Of a DNA stretch of 10,000 bases, positions 1 through 6,444 are shown in pieces (the first letter of the stretch is position 1; each line of letters begins with the position of its first letter). The position numbers were made by a program, and so were the translations under genes. The DNA is taken from the NCBI GenBank assembly GCA_027012045.1, contig JALUZI010000086.1:1-10000 (forward strand), in the 5' to 3' direction. Below the pieces are notes generated by a model that saw only the letters and a program-made list of their open reading frames with translations, did not search any database and was not told the origin of the DNA. This DNA comes from Desulfurococcales archaeon (GTDB lineage Archaea; Thermoproteota; Thermoprotei_A; Sulfolobales; Acidilobaceae).

Positions 1-11
1 AGGATTCTTTT

Positions 12-29
12 ACCCGTCAAACACCGGGT
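12..29. repeat. Inverted repeat upstream of gdhA, possible upstream-gene terminator
   Basis: Arms ACCCG (12-16) and CGGGT (25-29) flank an 8-base loop. The right arm runs into TTTT and a pyrimidine-rich stretch (29-38), so this could be the terminator of a plus-strand gene lying left of the window. It shares the internal GTCAAA with the second repeat at 86-102, so it could instead be a binding site paired with that one. The 5-bp stem is short; both readings are inferences. Confidence 0.4.
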
Positions 30-66
30 TTTCCCTCTATATCCTCATGTTTCTAAATATACAAAT

Positions 67-84
67 GGAAACACTTAAATAATA
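67..84 (+). promoter_or_regulatory. gdhA promoter (BRE + TATA box)
   Basis: The TATA-like TTAAATAATA lies at 75-84, preceded by purine-rich GGAAAC (67-72) that resembles an archaeal BRE. Transcription would be expected to start about 25 bases beyond the TATA centre, near 104, giving a leader of roughly 30 bases before the ATG at 133. Good match and spacing, but the start site is inferred. Confidence 0.65.
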
Positions 85-85
85 A

Positions 86-102
86 ACCCTGTCAAATAGG
101 GT
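86..102. repeat. Inverted repeat between TATA box and start site of gdhA, candidate operator
   Basis: Arms ACCCT (86-90) and AGGGT (98-102) flank a 7-base centre. The element sits directly between the TATA box and the expected transcription start, where a bound repressor would block polymerase. It shares ACCC, GTCAAA and GGGT with the repeat at 12-29. The operator role is inferred from position only. Confidence 0.4.
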
Positions 103-123
103 AACCCGAAAACCCAAACTATG

Positions 124-129
124 GTGATA
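124..129 (+). promoter_or_regulatory. Ribosome binding site deciding the gdhA start
   Basis: GGTGAT lies 3 bases before the ATG at 133. It falls inside the coding sequence if the upstream ATG at 121 were used, and that ATG has no such site before it. This supports an N-terminus of MSHTTRDPYE. Confidence 0.6.
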
Positions 130-132
130 TAC

Positions 133-1398
133 ATGAGTCACACAACCCGTGATCCATATGAGGAAGCAAAGAAACAGCTAAAAGAAGCCATAGAAATACT
201 CGGCTTATCAGACGAGGTATACGAAGTACTCGCAGTACCCGAGAGGCTTATTAGAGTGAGCATCCCCGTAAAAATGGACGATGGCACAGTCAAAGTCTTC
301 ACAGGCTGGAGAAGCCAGCACAACAGTGCCCTCGGACCCTACAAGGGCGGAATAAGATACCACCCTGACGTCCATGAACATGAGGTCATAGCCCTGTCAA
401 TGTGGATGTCCTGGAAGAACAGCCTCGCCCAGCTACCCTACGGTGGAGGTAAAGGAGGAATAAAAGTAGACCCCCACAAGCTCAGCCCAGGAGAACTAGA
501 GAGATTGAGCAGGAAATACTTTGAAATGATATCCAAAGTAGTAGGTATAGACGAGGACATACCCGCACCTGACGTATACACTAACCCCCAGACAATGGCA
601 TGGTACATGGATGAATACAGCAGGCTCAAAGGCTTCCACGCCTTCGGCGTAGTCACAGGAAAACCACTCCTACTAGGCGGACTCTACACAAGAGTAATAA
701 GCACAGGCCACGGTACAGCAGTAACAGCAGCAGAAGCAGCCAAGAAAGTCCTAGGAGGCATCGAAGGCAAGACAGTTGCAATACAGGGCTTCGGAAACGC
801 TGGACAATTCGCAGCCAAGTCACTGGCAGAAATGGGAGCAATCATCGTAGCTGTAAGCGACAGCAAAGGCGGCATATTCAACTCGAAAGGTCTAGACGTT
901 GAGAAACTCATTGAGGTCAAGCAGAAGACTGGTTCAGTCATAAACTACCCCGACGTAGAGAAGAAGATAGGTACACAGGACCCACTGTTCCTAGACGTAG
1001 ACGTCCTGATACCCGCAGCACTAGAGAACCAGATAACAGCCGAGAACGCTGATAAAGTGAAGGCAAAGGTAATCGCGGAAGCAGCAAACGGTCCAACTAC
1101 ACCAGACGGTGAAGAGATACTCACGAAGAAGGGAATAGTAGTAGTTCCAGACATCCTCGCGAACGCGGGAGGAGTCATTGTAAGCCACATCGAATGGGTA
1201 AACAACAGAATGGGCGGATGGCTGAAAGAGGAAGAAGTGAAGGCAAGGCTAGAAGAGAAGATGACAAACAACTTCCACGCAGTCTGGGACTTCTGGCAGA
1301 ACAAACTAGACACATCCAAGTACAACATGAGAGCTGCAGCATACGCCCTGGCAGTCAAGAGAGTCTACGACGCTATGAAGCTGAGGGGCAGGATCTAA
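133..1398 (+). CDS. gdhA: Glutamate dehydrogenase
   Basis: Catalyses reversible oxidative deamination of glutamate to 2-oxoglutarate and ammonia in the cytoplasm, probably as a hexamer. The 421-residue length is typical of archaeal GDHs. The N-terminal substrate domain carries the conserved lysines K71 (PYKGGIR), K95 and K107 (PYGGGKGG) and the catalytic aspartate D147 (PAPDVYT); their spacing equals that of the four known active-site residues of clostridial GDH. The C-terminal Rossmann domain has GFGNAG at 219-224 and D243 after the second strand; NAD versus NADP preference is not settled by this. An ATG at 121 is also in frame, but GGTGAT at 124-129 is a ribosome site just ahead of the ATG at 133, so I chose 133. 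It is a single-gene unit with its own promoter and terminator. Family assignment is secure. Confidence 0.96.
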   Translation: MSHTTRDPYEEAKKQLKEAIEILGLSDEVYEVLAVPERLIRVSIPVKMDDGTVKVFTGWRSQHNSALGPYKGGIRYHPDVHEHEVIALSMWMSWKNSLAQLPYGGGKGGIKVDPHKLSPGELERLSRKYFEMISKVVGIDEDIPAPDVYTNPQTMAWYMDEYSRLKGFHAFGVVTGKPLLLGGLYTRVISTGHGTAVTAAEAAKKVLGGIEGKTVAIQGFGNAGQFAAKSLAEMGAIIVAVSDSKGGIFNSKGLDVEKLIEVKQKTGSVINYPDVEKKIGTQDPLFLDVDVLIPAALENQITAENADKVKAKVIAEAANGPTTPDGEEILTKKGIVVVPDILANAGGVIVSHIEWVNNRMGGWLKEEEVKARLEEKMTNNFHAVWDFWQNKLDTSKYNMRAAAYALAVKRVYDAMKLRGRI

Positions 1399-1430
1399 AG
1401 CCCCTCGGCTTCCCTTTATTCATTTTCTTA
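1381..1430 (+). terminator. gdhA terminator overlapping the stop codon
   Basis: A 9-bp stem with one G-U pair is formed by 1381-1389 (CTGAGGGGC) and 1400-1408 (GCCCCTCGG). The 10-base loop contains the TAA stop. A T-rich tract follows (about 1409-1430). The left arm encodes the last residues of the protein. The structure is read directly; archaeal termination depends mainly on the T-rich tract, so the need for the stem is uncertain. Confidence 0.65.
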
Positions 1431-1555
1431 TCAATAGTTTTACTATAAGCTATCACCTGCAAAACCGAAATACAATTCTCCTAGAAATAGATCCTGACAG
1501 GAAACAATAAAAACAACCAGTGCATATCCATTCTAAACAAAATAGAGCGCAGGCC

Positions 1556-1585
1556 AGTGGATCGAGAATACCGTATTGATCCACT
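1556..1585. repeat. Inverted repeat in the dnaG leader
   Basis: Perfect 8-bp arms AGTGGATC (1556-1563) and GATCCACT (1578-1585) enclose GAG and a second dyad, AATAC-C-GTATT (1567-1577). As RNA it would form a hairpin about 50 bases before the dnaG start; as DNA it is a nested dyad suited to a dimeric regulator. It is not followed by a T-tract, so a terminator is unlikely. Confidence 0.55.
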
Positions 1586-1621
1586 AGAATGTGATGTTTA
1601 CGCTTACGTGGTAGCGAGCAA

Positions 1622-1628
1622 GGTGAGA
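1622..1628 (+). promoter_or_regulatory. Ribosome binding site for the TTG start of dnaG
   Basis: GGTGAGA ends 4 bases before the TTG at 1633 (6 bases from the core GGTGA). An ATG at 1629 lies nearer but opens a frame of only eight codons before a stop, so the ribosome site supports the TTG. Confidence 0.65.
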
Positions 1629-1632
1629 ATGA

Positions 1633-2913
1633 TTGAAGTATGTAATCAAGTTTAAAATCGAAATACACGGCCGTGTAGACAGGCATGACATTATAGGAGC
1701 GATCTTCGGCCAGACAGAAGGGTTGCTAGGCCAGGAGTTTGACCTGAGAGAGCTCCAGGACAAAGGTAGAATCGGTAGGATCAAGGTAGATATCAAGCAT
1801 CAAGGGTCAAAAACAGTTGGTGAAATAGAGATACCCAGCAACCTGAGCAGGCCGGAGACTGCTGTAATAGCAGCTATGATAGAGACTATAGATAAAGTAG
1901 GCCCCTATGATGCTAGGATACAGCTTGTTGAAATAAAAGACCTCAGGCTAGAGAAACTGGAGAAAATAGTGGAGCGAGCGAAGAGTATTCTCAACCAGTG
2001 GAAAGAGTCGACGCCAGATACGAAGGAGATCCTAAAGAAAATTGTCTCACCTGAGAAGCCTCCTGAAGTAATATATTATGGTGATGACAGGCTTCCAGCA
2101 GGCCCGGATGTAGATAAGAGCGACACTGTAATTATAGTAGAAGGCAGGGCTGACGTAATTAACCTAATGAAGTATGGCATCAAGAATACAATAGCACTTG
2201 AAGGTGCCAAGGAAAAAGTTCCTGACACAATTAAGGAGTTAGCTAAGAAGAAGACGACAATAGCATTCGTGGACGGAGACCGTGGTGGAGAGTTAATACT
2301 GAAGACACTGCTCAGCGAGGTTGACGTGGACTATGTAGCGCGTGCCCCTCCAGGAAAAGAAGTGGAGGATTTAACTGGAAAGGAGATAACTAGATCCCTC
2401 AAAGACATCGTTCCTGCAGACCAGATGAGGAAAAAGCTTGGCATAGAGAAAGAGGAAACCGGGAAAGAAGAGGTTGCCGAGTCCAAGCCTGAGGAGAAGA
2501 AAGTAAAGGAAGCTGAAGAAGAGAAAGAGAAGCCTGCTGGAGAAACGGGCGGGAAAGAGGAGAAAGTAGAAGTTGAGGAAGGCGGGAAAGTAGAGGAACC
2601 GGGAGTCCAGACAATAGCTATACCAAAAGAGGTTTTAGACAATATAAACAGTCTGAAAGGCACGCTGGAAGCCGTATTATATGACTCGCAGTGGAATGAG
2701 ATAAAGAGACTGCCTGTCAGAGACCTCGTCCGGGAGCTTGAAGGCTTGGAGGACTCGAAAGTCTTTGCTATACTGATGGATGGAATAATAACGCAGAGGC
2801 TACTTGATTTAGCCGCGTCTAAGGGTGTTAAAATAATAATCGGTGTCAGGACGGGTAAAATAACTGTGAGACCTCCGGGAGTTCAGTTCTTCACTTTCCA
2901 GGATCTCACATAA
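1633..2913 (+). CDS. dnaG: Archaeal DnaG-type primase / exosome-associated protein
   Basis: A 426-residue protein with a central TOPRIM domain: the acidic motif E170 in IIVEGRADV, and D214-G-D216 in AFVDGDRGG, which bind the metal. In archaea this family has been reported both as a primase and as a stable RNA-binding subunit of the exosome, so either role or both may apply. Residues about 271-325 are a Lys/Glu-rich, low-complexity linker, probably disordered, separating the TOPRIM core from a conserved C-terminal domain that ends in PPGVQFFTFQDLT. Length is usual for the family. The start is TTG, chosen because GGTGAGA precedes it and the conserved N-terminus (KYVIKFKIEI) begins at once. It converges on the polymerase gene, overlapping its 3' end by 8 bp. 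Confidence 0.93.
   Translation: MKYVIKFKIEIHGRVDRHDIIGAIFGQTEGLLGQEFDLRELQDKGRIGRIKVDIKHQGSKTVGEIEIPSNLSRPETAVIAAMIETIDKVGPYDARIQLVEIKDLRLEKLEKIVERAKSILNQWKESTPDTKEILKKIVSPEKPPEVIYYGDDRLPAGPDVDKSDTVIIVEGRADVINLMKYGIKNTIALEGAKEKVPDTIKELAKKKTTIAFVDGDRGGELILKTLLSEVDVDYVARAPPGKEVEDLTGKEITRSLKDIVPADQMRKKLGIEKEETGKEEVAESKPEEKKVKEAEEEKEKPAGETGGKEEKVEVEEGGKVEEPGVQTIAIPKEVLDNINSLKGTLEAVLYDSQWNEIKRLPVRDLVRELEGLEDSKVFAILMDGIITQRLLDLAASKGVKIIIGVRTGKITVRPPGVQFFTFQDLT
2865..2910. terminator. Possible hairpin at the dnaG/polB convergent junction
   Basis: TGTGAGACCT (2865-2874) can pair with AGG-A-TCTCACA (2900-2910), giving a 10-bp stem with one bulged A and a 25-base loop. On the minus strand it is followed by the T-rich GTTATTTTACCC inside dnaG, so it could end the polymerase transcript. 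There is no T-tract on the plus side. The long loop makes this uncertain. Confidence 0.35.
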
Positions 2914-5308
2914 AGTCAAACAGGGACCTCTGTCCCCGGCTCCTCATTTTCAACTCATTTTCACTTACTCCCAGTACTTGGAGGACTCTTAGCGCAGCAG
3001 GTATAATCTGTTTCTCAACGTAATAGTCGATGTCGACCTCATCGGGTGATGCCAGTATGAATGGTTTAGCTCTGTCAGACAGTTTCCCGTGTCCCTTGAC
3101 TATGACATAACCAATCTTCATACCAGGCGCTACTTTGTACCCCATCTTTTCTAGAATGAGGGCAGCTTTGACATGCGCCCCATCTACCTTGTATTCACTA
3201 GGCCTTCTAGTCAGGGTCTTCCATATGACAAGCTTCTCGAGAGGTATGCGTCCTGATCTGAGATCGTTTATTACACGCCTTACATAATCCACTGCCTCTC
3301 TCGTGGAGCCTTTTATGAGTACTATCCGGAGAACCTCTAGTTGCACCTCTTTCGCTAGTTCACACCAGTCCCCTCTAACAGCCTCGAGGCCCGTCACGTC
3401 TATTATACCGTCAACGGTGAGCCCTGCATATCTCTTCTTCGCTCCTGTGAAAATTATCCTCTTGTAGATCTTGTCTATCTTTATTTCAAACCCCATTTCC
3501 TCCTCCACGTACTTGATGAGTGCTTCTACCTTTTCCTTGTCGTAGTCTACGAATAAGCTATCAGTGTCGCCGTAGTATACTTTTAACCCGAGTTTCCTAG
3601 CGTGGTTAATCGCTGTGAGGATGAGTTCTCTCCCCCAGGCGGTGACCGCTTCAGCGCATTCCTTGCAGTACCACCTAGCCCCGCTCCACCCCATGTAACC
3701 GTACATAGCGTTGGCCAAAACCTTGATTGCCCTTTGCCTCTGGTCTAGGAGGAGGTACTCGGGGGAACCGGGCTTTAGCCGTTTCAGCCTAGACTTTATG
3801 TCGCGCCTCCACTTCAGAAACCTTAGTAGGACCCCTTTGAAGAAGCCGTCAGGGGTTTTCCTGAATCTATGTCCAACCATGGGGGCTACGTTAACCTCGT
3901 CATCACTGACCTCTTCATTCCCCCTCACAAGCGTGTCTGGGCCCACGTTGTACTTAACCATGATACTGGGGTACATGCTGGCGAAGTCTAGTACAGCGAC
4001 ATTCTCTTTTATCCCCGGCTCCGGCTTCAGTACCAGTGCACCTGTATAAGACGCCGGGGGCCTCTCAACTCTTTCCGGAACAAGTTCCCCCCGCTTGTAA
4101 GCTTCCCTAATCAACCTCCATTCCAGTCTGAAACCCGTGCTTGCCGCCATAACGTGGTCCAACGGTATTCCTGTCGTGGTGCTTAACTGGGCTCCGAAGG
4201 GGAGGAACTTCCCTGATAATCCGTAGGTTGACTCAACATCGTCTAACGCGTATCTTATAAGTGTCTCCCGTTTTCTCGGGTCATCCCAGTATTCGGGGAT
4301 TCTATACCACGGGATGATAACGCGTTCACTTTTCTTCTTGACACCTAGGAACTCCGCGACCTCCTCAAGTGTTTTCAGAGTCAGCCCCGGGATTTCCTCG
4401 GCGAAGTTGTACAGGTCCACGTTTAGCCTTCCGGCTATCGATACGTGGCCGTAGACACTCGTCTCCGGCTGGGCCCCAATTCGACGGCCTACGTCTAGCT
4501 TGACTCCAAGCTTGGATGATCTCTCTTTTAGGAATGGCCAGTCAAACCTGTCCTGGTTGTATCCGACTATTATGTCGGGATCCTCCTTGAGTATTTCCCT
4601 TGTAAACGCCTTGATTAGATTCTGCTCGCTTCCCTCCACGTCTAGCCTGATAGCTTTTGATCCTTCTTGAGTCGAGATAGCGATAATTATTACATTATCC
4701 CTGAGAGGGTCCGGGGATCCTTCCTTGCTGTAAACCTCTATGTCGAAAGCCATAATCCTCAAGTCGCTCAGGGGATCCGAGATCTCTTCCTCCTCTACCT
4801 CTTCGAGGGAGCCTACTATCTCGTATGTACCGTCAACTCTATAGCCTCCTTTTTCTACCCTGTTAACTGTAGCTCTATACCATCTTAGAGGGTATACATT
4901 GTTGTCTATGAGGTAACGCATAGTGTATCTTATATCAGCCTCCAGCACTCTCTCAACGAAACCGAGCTTCGCGGCTGCCTCCCGGTATACCCGAACATAT
5001 TCGGGGATCATAGTTGTTACCTTCAATGCTTTAACAGGTCTCCCGAAGAATTTCCTGTCGACAACTGAAACGTCGATAATCGGGCTCTTCGGTTTTGAGA
5101 GAAGCTTCACCTGCTCTATTTCCTCACTTCCGAGGCTAAAGCCTTCTCGGGGAATTATATAGAAATAGGGGCGGAACCCCCTATGGAATAAAAGAACCCT
5201 CTCTCCAGTCTTCGTTCTACCCCATAGTAAGACTCTTGCCTCCGGACCTATAACCTCGTATGAAGCATCGAGTAACTGGAAGGTTAACTGTTCCAACAAT
5301 ATCCCCAT
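2906..5308 (-). CDS. Family-B DNA polymerase (crenarchaeal PolB3-like)
   Basis: Replicative or repair DNA polymerase with 3'-5' proofreading, 800 residues from the ATG at 5308. The exonuclease motifs are intact: Exo I D189-I-E191, Exo II YNQDRFD, Exo III YALDD. The polymerase motifs are intact: A (D441-FASMYPSI), B (K529-VLANAMYG), C (YG-D581-T-D583) and KKRYAGL. The last eight residues, QRSLFDFM (793-800), fit a C-terminal PCNA-interacting motif. The size and absence of large insertions fit crenarchaeal PolB3 better than the longer PolB1; this subgroup call is an inference. An ATG at 5359, overlapping the TyrRS stop as ATGA, would add 17 residues; it lacks a ribosome site, and the 5308 start already leaves a longer N-terminus than euryarchaeal PolB. 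TTG codons at 5299 and 5296 are further options. Last gene of the minus-strand run. Confidence 0.94.
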   Translation of the reverse strand: MGILLEQLTFQLLDASYEVIGPEARVLLWGRTKTGERVLLFHRGFRPYFYIIPREGFSLGSEEIEQVKLLSKPKSPIIDVSVVDRKFFGRPVKALKVTTMIPEYVRVYREAAAKLGFVERVLEADIRYTMRYLIDNNVYPLRWYRATVNRVEKGGYRVDGTYEIVGSLEEVEEEEISDPLSDLRIMAFDIEVYSKEGSPDPLRDNVIIIAISTQEGSKAIRLDVEGSEQNLIKAFTREILKEDPDIIVGYNQDRFDWPFLKERSSKLGVKLDVGRRIGAQPETSVYGHVSIAGRLNVDLYNFAEEIPGLTLKTLEEVAEFLGVKKKSERVIIPWYRIPEYWDDPRKRETLIRYALDDVESTYGLSGKFLPFGAQLSTTTGIPLDHVMAASTGFRLEWRLIREAYKRGELVPERVERPPASYTGALVLKPEPGIKENVAVLDFASMYPSIMVKYNVGPDTLVRGNEEVSDDEVNVAPMVGHRFRKTPDGFFKGVLLRFLKWRRDIKSRLKRLKPGSPEYLLLDQRQRAIKVLANAMYGYMGWSGARWYCKECAEAVTAWGRELILTAINHARKLGLKVYYGDTDSLFVDYDKEKVEALIKYVEEEMGFEIKIDKIYKRIIFTGAKKRYAGLTVDGIIDVTGLEAVRGDWCELAKEVQLEVLRIVLIKGSTREAVDYVRRVINDLRSGRIPLEKLVIWKTLTRRPSEYKVDGAHVKAALILEKMGYKVAPGMKIGYVIVKGHGKLSDRAKPFILASPDEVDIDYYVEKQIIPAALRVLQVLGVSENELKMRSRGQRSLFDFM

Positions 5309-5322
5309 TAATAATAATGGGG
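5303..5322. repeat. Perfect 8-bp inverted repeat at the polB start
   Basis: CCCCATTA (5303-5310), loop ATAA, TAATGGGG (5315-5322). On the polB-coding strand the downstream arm contains the ATG at 5308. In a longer operon transcript it would form a tight hairpin covering that ATG; in DNA it lies over the start site expected from the TATA-like element at 5332-5339. Confidence 0.6.
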
Positions 5323-5331
5323 TTTCCCGAG

Positions 5332-5339
5332 ATAAAATT
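5332..5339 (-). promoter_or_regulatory. Possible internal promoter of polB
   Basis: On the minus strand AATTTTAT lies within the last codons before, or the alternative N-terminus of, polB. Its centre is about 27 bases from the ATG at 5308, which would give a nearly leaderless message starting at that codon. No good BRE is seen, so support is weak. Confidence 0.3.
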
Positions 5340-5355
5340 GGTTGGTAAAAATGGG

Positions 5356-6444
5356 TCATCTAGTGATTTTTACATTCGACATTTCTTCCAGTAACGCCAT
5401 TGCTTCTTTATCGGAGAGAAGTCTCTCCCGGATGGGATTTAACAGCTCGATTAAAGCCTCGGCCGTGGCTTTCTTCAAGTCAGCCGGATGGAGCCTCCCG
5501 TTCATATAGTCGTCGAGGAGTCTTTCATACGAGTCGTAGACAACTGTTCCACCGTACTTCTCCGGTCTTTCTACAATGAGCTGGAATCCTTCCCGTGTAA
5601 ACAGGATATACTTGTTTATTTCTAGGACAGGGTTAAACTTCTCTTGCCTGGGAGGGCAATACGCTTTTTTGAGCTTCCTCCTTATATCCTCTGGTTTGTC
5701 GTGGATGAATATGCTTGACTCAGGCTTGCTTTTACTCATCTTGAACTCAATGGCGTGTTCCTCATCGGTTATCTCTGCAGGGTTCATCCTGCCGAGGCCT
5801 TGGAGCCCTGTAAGTAGCGGTGTGTGTATGGATATCGGTTTTTTATAGCCTAGCTTAGGGGCGGTGTCTCTGGCAAGCATGTGAGCCTTCCTTTGATCCA
5901 TCCCGCCTAAAGCTATATCGAGGTCCATATAGAAAATATCGGAAACCTGCATTGACGGGTAAATCAGTTTTGACGAGTCTATATCTGCCTCCTCAGCTTT
6001 GCGCCCCATAATCGTTAGGGCTCTCTTGATACGGGCTAAACTATTCGCTTTTGCTACCCTGATCACTGTTTCCCAGTAATCCTTGTCAGAAGCCATGTCT
6101 TCCGCGTCCACGAACTTGATCTTACCGACATCGACGCCTATAGCCCATAGCACCTTTCTTATCAATCTCGCGGCTTTCCTAATCTTATCCATGTCGCCTC
6201 CTAGCTTGTCATTGATCATAGCGTGCCAAGTCGCCTCTAGGATCCTCCAGTCAACCCCGGCTTTCACCATGTCGTCTACTTTGAAACTCCAGATCAGCCA
6301 TCCGATGTGGAAGAACCCGCTGGGCTCTATACCTATGTACCCCTTGAGCTTAACCCCTGTTTCAAGAGCTTCCCTTAGCTCTGAGGGGACTACAACCTCC
6401 GCCGTGTTCCGCGTTATAAGCTTGAACCTCTCCTCAGCGTCCAT
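5356..6444 (-). CDS. tyrS: Tyrosyl-tRNA synthetase
   Basis: Class I synthetase that charges tRNA-Tyr, of the archaeal/eukaryal type that resembles TrpRS. In the 362-residue product the HIGH signature is HIGW (46-49), the KMSKS loop is KMSKS (235-239), and the tyrosine pocket shows Y36 in YIGIEPSG plus the IYPSMQVSD...GGMDQRK block. A stretch before KMSKS (about NPAEITDEEHAIEF) makes it longer than the 306-residue Methanocaldococcus enzyme. In-frame GTG (6459) and ATG (6453) precede the chosen ATG at 6444; GGTGAGG at 6461-6455 is 10 bases from 6444 but 1 base from 6453, so 6444 is preferred. It overlaps the upstream gene by 11 bp and its stop overlaps the alternative polB ATG, both signs of one transcript. 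Confidence 0.94.
   Translation of the reverse strand: MDAEERFKLITRNTAEVVVPSELREALETGVKLKGYIGIEPSGFFHIGWLIWSFKVDDMVKAGVDWRILEATWHAMINDKLGGDMDKIRKAARLIRKVLWAIGVDVGKIKFVDAEDMASDKDYWETVIRVAKANSLARIKRALTIMGRKAEEADIDSSKLIYPSMQVSDIFYMDLDIALGGMDQRKAHMLARDTAPKLGYKKPISIHTPLLTGLQGLGRMNPAEITDEEHAIEFKMSKSKPESSIFIHDKPEDIRRKLKKAYCPPRQEKFNPVLEINKYILFTREGFQLIVERPEKYGGTVVYDSYERLLDDYMNGRLHPADLKKATAEALIELLNPIRERLLSDKEAMALLEEMSNVKITR

Larger units (their letters stand above)
1431..1632. other. Intergenic region between gdhA and dnaG
   Basis: The first half (to about 1548) is AT-rich with no open reading frame I would support. It contains a small palindrome, TCCTGACAGGA (1492-1502). The second half is less AT-rich and can fold: a strong inverted repeat at 1556-1585 and a short CGCT/AGCG hairpin at 1601-1616, then the dnaG ribosome site. 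Weak TATA-like candidates are AATAAAAAC (near 1506) and CTAAACAAAAT (near 1533); neither is convincing. No tRNA or clear C/D-box RNA was found. Confidence 0.5.

Noticed and set aside
138..1358. Several open frames on the minus strand across gdhA (up to 137 codons at 945-1358)
   Set aside because: They lie antisense to a gene with strong codon bias, which leaves few stop codons on the other strand. The products are low-complexity (Ser/Leu-rich) and lack motifs or ribosome sites.
1194..1448. Plus-strand open frame overlapping the end of gdhA
   Set aside because: It is a +1-frame shadow of gdhA; the product is rich in Arg, Lys and Gln with no recognisable feature, and it runs through the terminator.
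1588..1632. Possible C/D-box guide RNA before dnaG (GTGATGT resembles box C)
   Set aside because: Box C is imperfect, and no CTGA box D with proper spacing follows before the dnaG start.
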